Shown: positions 55,691 through 64,000 of the stretch, in pieces
How the letters are laid out: the number at the start of each line of letters is the position of its first letter
Position numbering within the stretch: the stretch's first letter is position 1
Assembly (NCBI RefSeq): GCF_900497805.2
Contig: NW_020953953.1
Span: 1,601,230-1,665,229, forward strand
Reading direction: 5' to 3'
DNA from: Vombatus ursinus
Lineage: Eukaryota; Chordata; Mammalia; Diprotodontia; Vombatidae
DNA: 64,000 bases
Notes under the pieces: model-generated
Told to the model about the DNA's origin: nothing
The model's database searches: none
Seen by the model: only the letters and a program-made list of their open reading frames with translations
Translations under genes and position numbers: made by a program

Positions 55691-55766
55691 GTGTGTGCTT
55701 GCACGCTCAGGGCAGGCCAAGGGATCTCGGGCGTCCTTCTCTGGATCCCTTTCAGCCAATCCATGC

Positions 55767-57624
55767 CTAGGACAGCAGAGTGCCCAGGGCCAGCGGGATC
55801 ACAAGTACGACGACGTCCACAGCATGATCCTGGGATTGGGAAACTGAGGGATAGGGGCCTTTACTGACCAGACCCTTTCCTCCTCAGAAGACTTGGATGC
55901 TCCCCCACCCATCCCCTACAAACTCTCTGCCTGGGACTGACCCTTCCTATCTCGGCCCTGAGCTATCCGGGGCTCAGGCCCCAGACTCTGGCATCAGACA
56001 AGCAGCCAGGGGGAATCCCGACTGTGTCAGGAAGGCCTGAGTCCTTGCCTCTGCCGAGGAGTTTAATCTCTCCCGGCTTTGGACCCGAAGCCTGGGGACC
56101 TCCCTCCGGCTCTGCTCTCTGACCCTGCGCCCTCTGAGCTCCCAGCCGGGAAGAGAGGAGGGGCCAGGCTGGCACGCACCTGTGAGCTCCACGGGGTCGC
56201 TGGGCACGGACCACAAGAGGGGCTCTTTGCTGGCAAAGCCCATGCAGAAGAAGGTGCCCGTGTACTTGCTGTTGATCCTGGAGAACTGGAGCTCTGTCAC
56301 CGAGTTCTGGGCCAGGCCGAATGTGGGCGGTACCAGCCCTTTGTCCTGGTACACGATCAGCCGGTCCAACTTGTGTTCTGACCAGCACTTAAATGATAGG
56401 GACTGGCCAGAGACCAGCTGGGTGCCGGGGCTGGCTGAGAGCAAGGGTTTAGGGAGCACACCTGTGGGAAAAGGAGGTCTTAGAGGGAGGGAGCCCTGCC
56501 TCCCTCCCGGCACAGGGCAGTTGGGGGCGGGGTCCATCTATGAGGAGGGAGGGAGCAGGGCAGCCCAGGCAGGGGCAGCTGGGGGAGGGCCATCTGTGAG
56601 GAGGGAGAAAGCAGGGCAGCCCAGGCAGGGGCAGCTGGGGGTCTACCGGGGGGGAGGGGGGAGGGGAAGGAGGAGGAGAAGGAGGGAGCAGGGCAGCCCA
56701 GGCAGGGGGGTCCATCTGCAAGGAGGGAGGGAGCAGGGCAGCCCAGGCAGGGGCAGCTGGGGGTCCACCTGCGGGGAGGGGAGGAGGGGGAGGGAGGGAG
56801 CAGGGCAGCCCAGGCTGGGGCAGCTGGGGGGGGCCATCTGTGAGGAGGGAGAAAGCAGGGCAGCCCAGGCAGGGGCAGCTGGGGGTCCACCTGCGGGGAG
56901 GGAGCAGGGCCCGTGCCCCCTTACCTGACACGGCCAGGTTCACGCTGTCGCTGGACGGGGAATGGCTGCTCCCCACCTGGTAGGCGCAGCTGTACACGCC
57001 CACCATGGCCCGCTCCATCGTGGGGAAGGAGAAGTGCCCCTCGTTCCAGACGGGCCGCTCGGTGCCCACGAAGACCTCCTGCTCTTTCTTCAGGAAGAAG
57101 AGCTGGGCCTCGGGGGGCCCCCGGCAGCGGACGGACACGGGGCGGCCCACGGGGACCACGGAGCCGTTCTCGAAAATGATCAGGGGCTTGGGGAGCGCGT
57201 CTGGAAGGGAAGCGGAGCCCGCGGTTCCAGGTGGCCCCCCCCCCCGCCCCCCGCCCCCGATCCCGGAGGGGCTGCCGAGCGGGCATAGGGTGGGGGGAGC
57301 CCCTATACTCACTGTTCAGTGCCTTGGTCTCCTGGCCCAGGCATAGCCCTGCCAAAGAGGTCCTGGTGAGAGGCCGCCCCCCACTGCCCCCCAAACCCGG
57401 CCTCCCCGACTCCCGGGGAAAGGACCAACGCCCCATTTACGGAGGTGAAGACTGAGTCTGGGAGACACGCTGGGAGAGGCAGGAGGGCCGCGGGCCTCGG
57501 TCCGCACCCCTGCACCACGGGCCCGGCGCGTCCCGGGGGCCCGCAGCAGGGGTCGGGGTTCCGGGGCCTAGGGCCAGAGGCCAGACTCACCGAGGCAGAG
57601 CAGAGCGGGCAGCCAGGGACCCAT
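55767..57624 (-). CDS. Two-Ig leukocyte-receptor-complex protein D, GPI-like tail
   Basis: Exons: 57591-57624 (ATG 57624-57622), 57313-57348, 56925-57200 (D1), 56180-56461 (D2), 55767-55843 (tail, TAG). They total 705 nt, 234 aa, with all introns in phase 1. Leader MGPWLPALLCLGLCLGQ. D1: ALPKPLIIFENGSVVPVGR, VSVRCRGPPEA, GVYSCAYQVG; its WS motif has decayed to SHSPSSD. D2: VLPKPLLSASPGTQLVSG, LSFKCWSE, GTFFCMGF, LWSVPSDPVEL. D1 and D2 read much like the GPVI/LILR/KIR pattern (LPKPSL...; RGPP). The tail reads TGVSQSQDHAVD, then VVVLVIPLALGTLLS and stop. This is the clearest GPI-signal-like tail of the four: polar spacer, then 15 hydrophobic residues. The tail acceptor at 55844 was chosen because it keeps phase; the alternative AG 15 bases downstream would not give a hydrophobic end. 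Confidence 0.9.
56520..56915. repeat. Minisatellite filling the D1-D2 intron of gene D
   Basis: About seven units ending in 'gcagggcagcccaggcaggg', with heads 'gcagctgggggtccacctgc' or 'gggccatctgtgaggaggga', unit length about 45-77 bp. The array runs up to the D1 donor (GTAAG at 56924-56920). It is G-rich on the plus strand. Confidence 0.93.
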
Positions 57625-57694
57625 GGTCGGGAGCCTGCCGCCGGAGAGCACGTGGGAGCCACAGCGGCCCGCGTGCAGCGGCAGCAGCAGCCCT

Positions 57695-57750
57695 GCCATT
57701 GGCCCTGCCTCCCCCACGTGACCCCGCCCGGCACGGGCTAGGAAGTGCAG
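57695..57750 (-). promoter_or_regulatory. Promoter module of Ig gene D
   Basis: ATTGG (inverted CCAAT) at 57698-57702 in 'ccctgccattggccctgcct', CACGTGA at 57715-57721 (TCACGTG on minus, a perfect E-box/M-box) and AGGAAGTG at 57740-57747 (ETS). These lie 75-125 bp upstream of the ATG. The spacing is almost the same as in gene A. Confidence 0.65.
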
Positions 57751-58189
57751 CGGGGCCTCCGGGGCCTTGGGCTCCTCTTCTGGCACGGGCGGGGGTGGGG
57801 GGGGAGGCTGAGAGGGCGGAGCAGACCCCCCCCCACTCATTCCGCGTGTCCAAGGCACCTACTGTGTGCCCGGGGGCGCCAAGCCCCAGAGCGCCCCCAG
57901 ACTGGCCCCGAGGGCCTCGGTCGTCTTCCAATGGGAAACTCCCCAACTCCCCGGAGATGGGCGGCCCGTGGGCCAGCTGGGCTTCCCCCACACCGGCAGA
58001 GCGCGGCCCCAGGCCAGGCCGCCCCCACCCCGGGACGCTCGAGGCTGAGAGGAGGGGGCACCGAGGAGGGGCTGGGCGCCCGCCAGGGGACCCGGACGAC
58101 CCCCAAAGCCAGCCTCAGACAGCGATTCCCCACCCCCACGGGGTCCGTGTAACCGCAGACGAGAAGGGGGAGAACGTCTGGCCCAGGGG

Positions 58190-58440
58190 GCCCAGAGTGC
58201 TGGGATACCGCCCTGCTGACGTCACCGTGGGAGGGGGAGGGGGAGAGGGGCTCAGACACCCTACAGTGTCACGTCCATCAGTGTGTGTGTGTGTGCGTAT
58301 GGGGGGTTCAGGCACCCTACAACGTCACGTCTATCTGTGTGTGTGTGTGAGTGGGGGGGCTCAGACTGCTGCGATACCGTCCTGCTGACGTCACCGGGAG
58401 GGGGAGAGGGGCTCAGGCACCCTACAGTGTCACGTCCACA

Positions 58441-58482
<42 letters not shown>

Positions 58483-58571
58483 GGGGGCTCAGACACCCTA
58501 CAGCGTCACGTCCATCGGTGTGGGTGTGGGTGTGTGGGGGGGGCTCACAGCCTCCAGCATCACGTCCATCA

Positions 58572-58608
<37 letters not shown>

Positions 58609-58760
58609 CATAGGGGGCCCAGACAGCCTACAGCGTCACGTCCATCTCTACGTGTATGGGGCGCTCAGGCTCCTTACGGTTTCACGTCCATTTGTGGGAC
58701 GTCAGACATTTGACGATATCAGACCCTGGTAATGGAGGGCTCAGACACCTGCAATTTCAC
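58190..58760. repeat. CRE-bearing minisatellite upstream of gene D
   Basis: About nine units built on 'ctcagacaccctacagtgtc' plus 'acgtccatc', each followed by a TG run and a G run. Two units carry 'gataccg(c/t)cctgctgacg', with full TGACGTCA palindromes at 58217-58224 and 58386-58393. Long (TG)n runs occur at about 58445-58480 and 58575-58600. A diverged echo is at 61366-61480. Confidence 0.92.
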
Positions 58761-58799
58761 CGGCAAGGCGCTAAGACGGCCTGGTTACAGCCTGCACCC

Positions 58800-59530
58800 C
58801 ACGTCGCCCCCTGGTGGCCATACCCAGCAGTGACTGGCATTAAACTTCCCACCCTCCCCCTCTCCCCTGGGTCTCAGGCATCTGCTCCTTCCTGACACAG
58901 CAGCTCAGGATTGTGGTCCCTGCCCCCATGCCCCGTTCCGCCTTGGGGAGCTCTTGGGCGGGGGAGGACACAGGGGCTTCTGCGGGGGAAGGCAAGGGGG
59001 TCCCTAGGGAGGGAGGGGGAGAGCAGTAATAGGGTCAAAGGAGTGGGGGGCTCCTCTCACTGTGACTTCTGTGCCAGGGTGAGCGAGTCTGTGTCCCTGC
59101 CTGAGCTCTGGGGGTGGCCAGGCCCCTACCTGCCCCCCAGGATAGGGAGAGGAGGACAGGGGTAATGGGACAGGGGGCTGGGCCAGAAGACCAGAGCTCA
59201 GAGGGCTGAGCCCCCCTCCAGTACGCCCCCAAGCTGAGGCAGGCAGTGCCCCCCATCCCCCAGAGGCAGCTGGTAGTCAGTGCACAAAGGGTCTGAGCCT
59301 GAGCTTTAATGTGGCCTAATAGGGATATTTCCTAGCTGAGTGACCGTGGGCAAGGCAACCTCTGCTTACCTCAGTTTCCTACAACACCAGGATGCTATGA
59401 GATCCCATTTTCAGGTGCCTAAACTGGCCCAGCTAAACTGGCACCTAATTGACACTTAATAAAAACTCATTACTTCTTCCCTCCCCACCCTAGGCCAGAG
59501 GAGGGCTGGAGGTGGTCATTAAGAAACGAT
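58800..59530. other. Non-coding stretch, nothing recognised
   Basis: No exon was recognised. A short MIR-like phrase 'cacctaattgacacttaata' occurs near 59445. Confidence 0.3.
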
Positions 59531-59536
59531 TTGAGG

Positions 59537-59685
59537 GCAGCTAGGTGGCGCAGTGAATAGAGCACCAGCCCTGGATTCAGGAGGGTTCATATCTGACCTC
59601 AGACACACAACGCTTACTAGCTGTGTGACCCTGGGCAAGTCACTTAACCCCACTGCCTAACCAAATTAAAAAAAAAAAAGAAAGG
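59537..59685 (+). repeat. Marsupial tRNA-derived SINE
   Basis: 'gagggcagctaggtggcgca', 'cgcttactagctgtgtgacc' and 'gggcaagtcacttaacccca', with an A-rich tail. Confidence 0.94.
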
Positions 59686-60135
59686 AAGACCCGGTCATCC
59701 AGAGCCCTGCTTCCCTTCCAGGGATCCTTCCTAAACTGTCCATCTCCGCTTCCCCTTGGCCCATAGTTCCTGAGGGGAATCCTGGGACATTCTGGTGCCA
59801 AGGGCCTTCGTGGGCTTACCTGTACTGCCCAGAGAAAGCCCCAGAATGTGCCCTGGCCAGGGAGCCAGGTCCAGATGTCCATAGCAAGTGTGAGCGCTGA
59901 CTCTGCTGCTGCTGCCGAGGCCAGGGTGCCTGGTGTGTCCCTAGGGATCCCCTGCCCCTGAGAAGCCAGTGGGGCCATAGCGATCAGCTCTGCCCTAGGT
60001 TGGGTGTGGGTGGGAGGCGGTCTCAGCTTGGAAGGTCCAGGGCTGGTCTCTCACTCCATTGGCATCTGAGGAGAAGAGGCCGGATGGTCTCAGGGCTGGG
60101 TCTCCTCCTTCCTGAGGGTCTGCTTTCTCTCTCAG

Positions 60136-60383
60136 GACTGTAGTCCCCAGTCCTCCCCTCTTGGCCATGTCCAGCCCCCTGGTAACCTCAGGGAGAAGGT
60201 CATCCTCCACCGTGTTCGATGTGTTCTCTCTGTCCCGGAAGGGAGACGACAGAGCTCTGGAGCAAAGGAGAGCCAGACCGCCTTCCTCATCCCAGCGGCC
60301 CCCCGATCACCAGGGATCTTACCAATGCTACGGCTACGACAGTTGGTGCCCCTTGGAATGGTGGTTGGCTCTCCGAATCCAAG
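60136..60383 (+). pseudogene. Broken LRC-type Ig exon (plus strand)
   Basis: It is bounded by a splice-acceptor-like 'ctttctctctcag' and a donor-like AAG|GTGGAG. Different frames carry the pieces expected, in order, of an LRC C2 domain: PSPPLLAMSSPLVTSG, then GEKVILHRVRCVLSVPEG, then DHQGSYQCYGYDSW. These match the family pattern (P-P-V-SG-xVTLxC ... HxGxYxCYGYDS ... W). The frame changes at least twice and a TAG lies four codons into the exon, so it is not functional. No partner exon was found. It is the only Ig sequence on the plus strand, so it derives from an inverted or separate receptor gene. Confidence 0.8.
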
Positions 60384-60789
60384 GTGGAGAAGCCCAGGCA
60401 GCCCCTAGTCTTCTGGCCCCGTGCTCCCAGAGCCAAAGGGACCCGGATGGCTGGGAATGAAAATGTGAGGACACCCAGGGAGGGCTGGCCAGGGAAGGGC
60501 ATTCTGGTCTGGGTGTCACGGGCTGGGAGCTGGACGTTAGGATGGGCCACTGTGGAGGCCCAGGCTCCTAACGGCCAGGGATTGTGGAGTCCTGGGCCTC
60601 AGCATCTCCCAGGATCATCAAAGGGTTAAGATACCCGCCTCTGAATCTGGAAGATCAGAGTTCAAATCTGCCTTAGACACTGCCTAGCTTTGGAGTTCTG
60701 GGAAAGTCATTTAAGTTCTGGATGTCCGATTCTTTGTGTGAATTAAAATCATTTAATTAATACATTTGTCTTGGACAGACTTGTACTGA

Positions 60790-60957
60790 ATTTTTCTTTT
60801 CTTTTTTTTTGGGGAGGGGGCTAGGCAATGGGGTTAAGTGACTTGCCTAGGGTCACACACCTAGTGAGTGTCAAGTGTCTGAGACTGTATTTGAACTCAG
60901 GTCCTCCTGACTCCAGGGTGGGTGCTCTATCCACTGCACCACCTAGCTGCCCCTGTA
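60790..60957 (-). repeat. Marsupial tRNA-derived SINE
   Basis: 'caatggggttaagtgacttg', 'ggtcacacacctagtgagtg', 'tttgaactcaggtcctcctg' and 'ccacctagctgcccc'. Confidence 0.94.
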
Positions 60958-61159
60958 CTGAATTTTAATTCTGTACCTGGGTGCCTTAGTTTCCTCTTTT
61001 GTAAAATCAGAAGGTTGGACTTGATACCGTACAGCCCTAAATCAATATACTAGGAAGAAGGGGGCAGAGCACTTGGCCTAGAGTCTAAAGGCTTGAGTTC
61101 AAATCCAGCCTCAGATACCTAGAAGCTGTGTGACCTTGGGTCAGAGAGAAGTGGGTAAT

Positions 61160-61360
61160 GAGAAGAAGCAGTTATTAGTCATCTACTATGTGCCAGGCAC
61201 AGTGCTAAGATTTACCAATGTTTTCTATTTGATTCTCACTGTGACCCTGAAAGGCAGGTGCTATTATTTCCCTCATCTGAAGTTGAGGAAACTGTGGCAG
61301 ACAGAGGAGAAATGACTTGAGCAGGGTCAAGTGAATGTCTGAGGTGGGATTTGAACTGTC
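61160..61360 (-). repeat. MIR SINE
   Basis: In reverse: 'catctactatgtgccaggca', 'gtgctattatttccctcatc' and 'gaaatgacttgagcagggtc'. Confidence 0.85.
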
Positions 61361-61365
61361 TAATG

Positions 61366-61480
61366 GGATGGAGAGGGGCTCAGATACCCTACCATTCCAT
61401 GCCCAGTGGGGTGGGGTAGGCGCTCAGACACCCTCCAATATCGTGTCCAGTGAGGTGAGGGGTCAGACACCCTACACTGA
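61366..61480. repeat. Diverged copies of the 58-kb minisatellite
   Basis: Three units: 'gaggggctcagataccctac', 'aggcgctcagacaccctcca' and 'aggggtcagacaccctacac', about 45-55 bp apart. The CACGTC core has decayed here (CATGCC and CGTGTC). Confidence 0.75.
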
Positions 61481-61484
61481 CTGT

Positions 61485-61640
61485 ATCACCCTGGGCAAGT
61501 CATTTAACCCTGTTTGCAGATGAGTTTCCTCATCTGTAAAATGAGCTGGAGAAGGAAATTGCAAACCTGTAGGGGTATCTTTGCCAAGAAAAGCCCAAAT
61601 GAGGTCACAAGGAGTCAGACATGACTGAAATGACTGAACA
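61485..61640 (+). repeat. Marsupial SINE 3' half
   Basis: 'caccctgggcaagtcattta', 'atgagctggagaaggaaatt' and 'gaggtcacaaggagtcagac'. This is the 3' part of the long SINE form seen reversed at 22938-23197. Confidence 0.88.
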
Positions 61641-62325
61641 ACCCTTTATAGCAGCTCTTTGTGTGGTGGCAAAGAATTGGAAACTGAGGGCATGCCCGTC
61701 AAATGGGGAATGGCTGAACAAGTTATGGTAGATGATTGTGATGGAATATTACTGATGTTGTTTGTCCTTTGTTCATGAAGAGGACCATGGCATCAGGGAG
61801 GGGATGCTGTGACATGCGAGAGAATTGGATTTAAGTGAGGCAGGGCTGTGCAGAGTCACCAGCCTCACTTTCTCCTCTGGAGCCATCTGGGGCCAGTGGC
61901 CAGAGATAGATCAGGAAGCCTGGAGATGTCTGGAAGAAATGATGAAAAGGATTGTTTCAGAAAAACCTGGGAAGATTTGTGTGACTTGTTACAGAGTGAG
62001 GTGGGCAGAACCAGAACAGTTCATGCACATTTGTACGATTTATTATGACAATAACAGTATAAAGACTTTGAAAGACTTGGGAATTCTGATCAATGCAATG
62101 ACCAACCACAGCTCCAAAGGACTCGTGATGAAACATGCTGCTCACCTCCAGAGAGTGAGCTGATGGACCCACGAGCGTGAATTTATTTTTCGACATGGGC
62201 TAATGTAGTAGCAATTTGCTCTGGTTGGCTAAACATAGTCTTTCTTGCTTTCTCATGGGTCAGTGAGGGGGAGGAAGGAGGGACAGAATTTGGAACTGAA
62301 AAGAAAATAAAATTGAAATGAAAAA
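61640..62325 (+). repeat. Marsupial L1 3' end split by another repeat
   Basis: 'ttgtgtggtggcaaagaatt' and 'gaatggctgaacaagttatg' start the L1 end. It is interrupted at about 61753-61925 by a marsupial repeat ('tgttcatgaagaggaccatg', 'agccatctggggccagtggc'). The L1 resumes with 'cagaaaaacctgggaagatt', 'tccaaaggactcgtgatgaa' and an A-rich end at 62300-62330. Confidence 0.82.
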
Positions 62326-62329
62326 AGAT

Positions 62330-63440
62330 AATGAGTTCTGTTTTGGACATGTTGAGTTTGAGGTGCCTGAGTCATTTGGACACCCTCAACTGCCAGATGT
62401 GATCTCCTTTCTCAGAGTTACCAAAGACAGGCTGATCCTTTAGTCTGTAGTTGCCCTATAATTCCGTCAAGTTAATTAAATCTCTTGTTTAGTGGCTCAT
62501 GTGAGTCTGAAGGGATTGAAATCTCACTAATGTATAGAATGAGCCCCTCCCAGGTTTTAGTTAACTTCTCCGGATGTGGACTACTCAAAGTTTCCTGCCC
62601 TTCACCAGCTGTCACTGTAAGCACTCAAAAGCTGAAACACCTCATCCCCTCTCCTATCTGGACCTTCTATCCTCTAATTTCATCATGGGTTAGGGGCTAG
62701 GGAGCTCTACTGATCACTCTAGAGAGAAGGCAGACTTCATCTTCATTTTCTTCAACTATGGAGAATGCTCCCAGACCACCAAAGGGTAGAAGACAATGAT
62801 GGAGGGAATGAAAACAGGAGAAAATATCCAGATTGCCTTTACAGTATTCAAGCCTCGCTCCGCCATTGATGGCAGACTCCCAGGAGCCATGGACAACGGG
62901 GACAGATTAATATTCCAATGTTTTAAAAGAGAAAGGATCTGGATGATGTGAACTCCGAGCTAGTGAAATCATGAACACTAGAAGCTCAGAAGGGAAAATG
63001 AGGCACCAAAGATAGTTATGGCAGTGTGTCATCCGTAATGATAAAAATACTAGATGCCTTTGAAACGTCGAACAACAGGGAAACGGTGAAATAAATTATG
63101 GAGTGTTCACGGAAGGAAATGTGTGAATGTGATTCAGGTTGAGAAGTCTGGGGAATTCAGAGGTGTGGGGAAGACCTTTACGGAATAATGCAAGGCAGAA
63201 AAAAATAGCCCTGGGAAGATATAGGCATTAATATACTCATCGTAACTGTAACATAAGAGGAGTGGATGGGGACAAGAGATTCCCCTGTGGAGGCTCAGAG
63301 TGGCCGGCTCTCCTGTCTGAGCCGCCAGAGAGGGATCGAGGGGCTTAAGAAAGTGGTGCTCCAGGGCTGGTTAAGTGGGATCTAATCAACACTTGATCCT
63401 GTCTATTGTTGAGATGATTATAAATTGTGACTCTGGAAAC
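62330..63440. other. Non-coding, mostly unrecognised
   Basis: 'gttttggacatgttgagttt' (62339-62375) matches a module of the long repeat at 51670-51700. The rest was not recognised. Confidence 0.4.
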
Positions 63441-63453
63441 AAATGGCTGTTGG

Positions 63454-63640
63454 NNNNNNNNNNCCCCTTTCTGTTTCTCTGTCTCTGTCTCTGTCTCTCC
63501 CTCTCCCTCTCTCTCTGTCTCTCCCCTGTCTCTGTCTCTCCCCTCTCTCTGTCTCTCCCCTGTCTCTCTGTGTCTCTGTCTCTGTCTCCCCCTCCCCCTT
63601 CTCTCTCTGTCTCTCTGTCTCTGTCTCTGTCTCAAAGACA
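63454..63640. repeat. Assembly gap and (CT)n-rich simple repeat
   Basis: Ten N (63454-63463) followed by about 175 bp of CTCTGTCTCTGTCTC units. The gap size is a placeholder. Confidence 0.95.
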
Positions 63641-63904
63641 GCATGCTTAGCTGGAATCATCTAAACCCCTCCAGCGGTTTCTGCTAGGCTGGTGCCAGGA
63701 GCCCAGAGGACAGTATTTTTCCTGTAATAATGACTGCTGATTCTCTCCTGGTGGTTGTGCCCCTTCTCAGGGCAGCTGGCAGGGCCCGAGCTGAACTGGC
63801 CTCTAGTAGGCTGGGGGAGGTGGCTGCAGGGGAGGGATGGGGGACCAACCTTGGCGGGGTTGCAAGGTCTCTCAAGGTGGGGAGTACCTTGACACTCACA
63901 TCTT

Positions 63905-64000
63905 AGATCCAGGGCTGTAAGGGACCTCAGAAAACATTGAATCCAACCCCCTCTCATTTTACAGAAGAGGAAACTGAGGTTTCAGTCATAGAGGCTGCAC
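63905..64000 (+). repeat. Old interspersed repeat (MIR/L3-like), runs off right edge
   Basis: 'ttagatccagggctgtaagg', 'caaccccctctcattttaca' and 'gaagaggaaactgaggtttc', related to the pieces at 4838 and 12960. Confidence 0.5.

Noticed and set aside
55519-55764. Terminal exon of gene D in the frame beginning MDWLKGIQRR
   Set aside because: Using the acceptor at 55844 keeps phase 1 and gives a hydrophobic tail like those of A-C; the other frame gives no anchor and lies past the in-frame stop.
56449-57312. A single 287-codon exon joining D1 of gene D to a Pro/Ala-rich tail
   Set aside because: The tail is translated minisatellite intron; a good GTAAG donor at 56924-56920 ends D1 in the phase shared by all four genes.
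58190-58760. CRISPR-like array
   Set aside because: Repeats are diverged, spacers are TG/G runs and the genome is vertebrate, so it is a minisatellite.
1-64000. Endogenous retroviruses, Polintons or other capsid-bearing elements
   Set aside because: I saw no LTR pairs, primer-binding sites or gag/pol/env-like protein segments in this window; the retroelements recognised are LINEs and SINEs.

Overview
This window looks like marsupial genomic DNA. The evidence is many copies of the marsupial tRNA-derived SINE (WSINE/MAR1 type, whose body reads roughly 'gcagctaggtggcacagtg ... gggcaagtcacttaacccc'), several copies of the characteristic marsupial L1 3' end, older MIR, L2 and CR1-like fragments, and vertebrate-style split genes with GT-AG introns. 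The gene content matches the edge of the leukocyte receptor complex (LRC; human 19q13.42), where an EPS8L1-RDH13 pair borders Ig-like receptor genes. All intact genes read on the minus strand.

Layout. (1) 1-5473: the 5' part of EPS8L1 in 13 recognisable exons (the last partial), running off the left edge. (2) 5500-10150: non-coding, with old SINEs, including a SINE tail expanded into an 89-bp-period array. (3) 10151-18658: a complete seven-exon RDH13 (343 aa) with a CpG-island promoter. Its first two introns hold L1 pieces, one containing an internally expanded tandem region. (4) 18800-29400: intergenic, with an 800-bp GA tract, SINEs and a roughly 5-kb minus-strand L1. (5) 29569-57624: four tandem minus-strand two-Ig receptor genes, called here A (29569-35015), B (41932-43941), C (46515-48437) and D (55767-57624). 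They are separated by repeats. (6) 58190-64000: a CRE-containing minisatellite, a broken plus-strand Ig exon, SINEs, an L1 3' end and old repeats.

The four Ig genes share one plan: a 34-bp start exon, a 33-36-bp second leader exon, two phase-1 C2-type Ig exons (D1, D2), and one short last exon encoding a hydrophobic tail that stops with no cytoplasmic segment. None has the basic transmembrane residue or ITIM tail usual in LRC receptors. The tails look like GPI-anchor signals, so the cluster may be a GPI-anchored LRC subfamily. Their proximal promoters share an inverted CCAAT box and, in three of four, an M-box-like E-box (CACRTGA or CATGTGA on +) and an ETS/PU.1-like site. Their 3' ends share a poly(A) signal, in A-C followed by a common GU-rich block. 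This coherent, apparently co-regulated cluster is the most interesting content of the window.

All exon boundaries were deduced by hand from splice signals, reading phase and family resemblance; no search or alignment was run.
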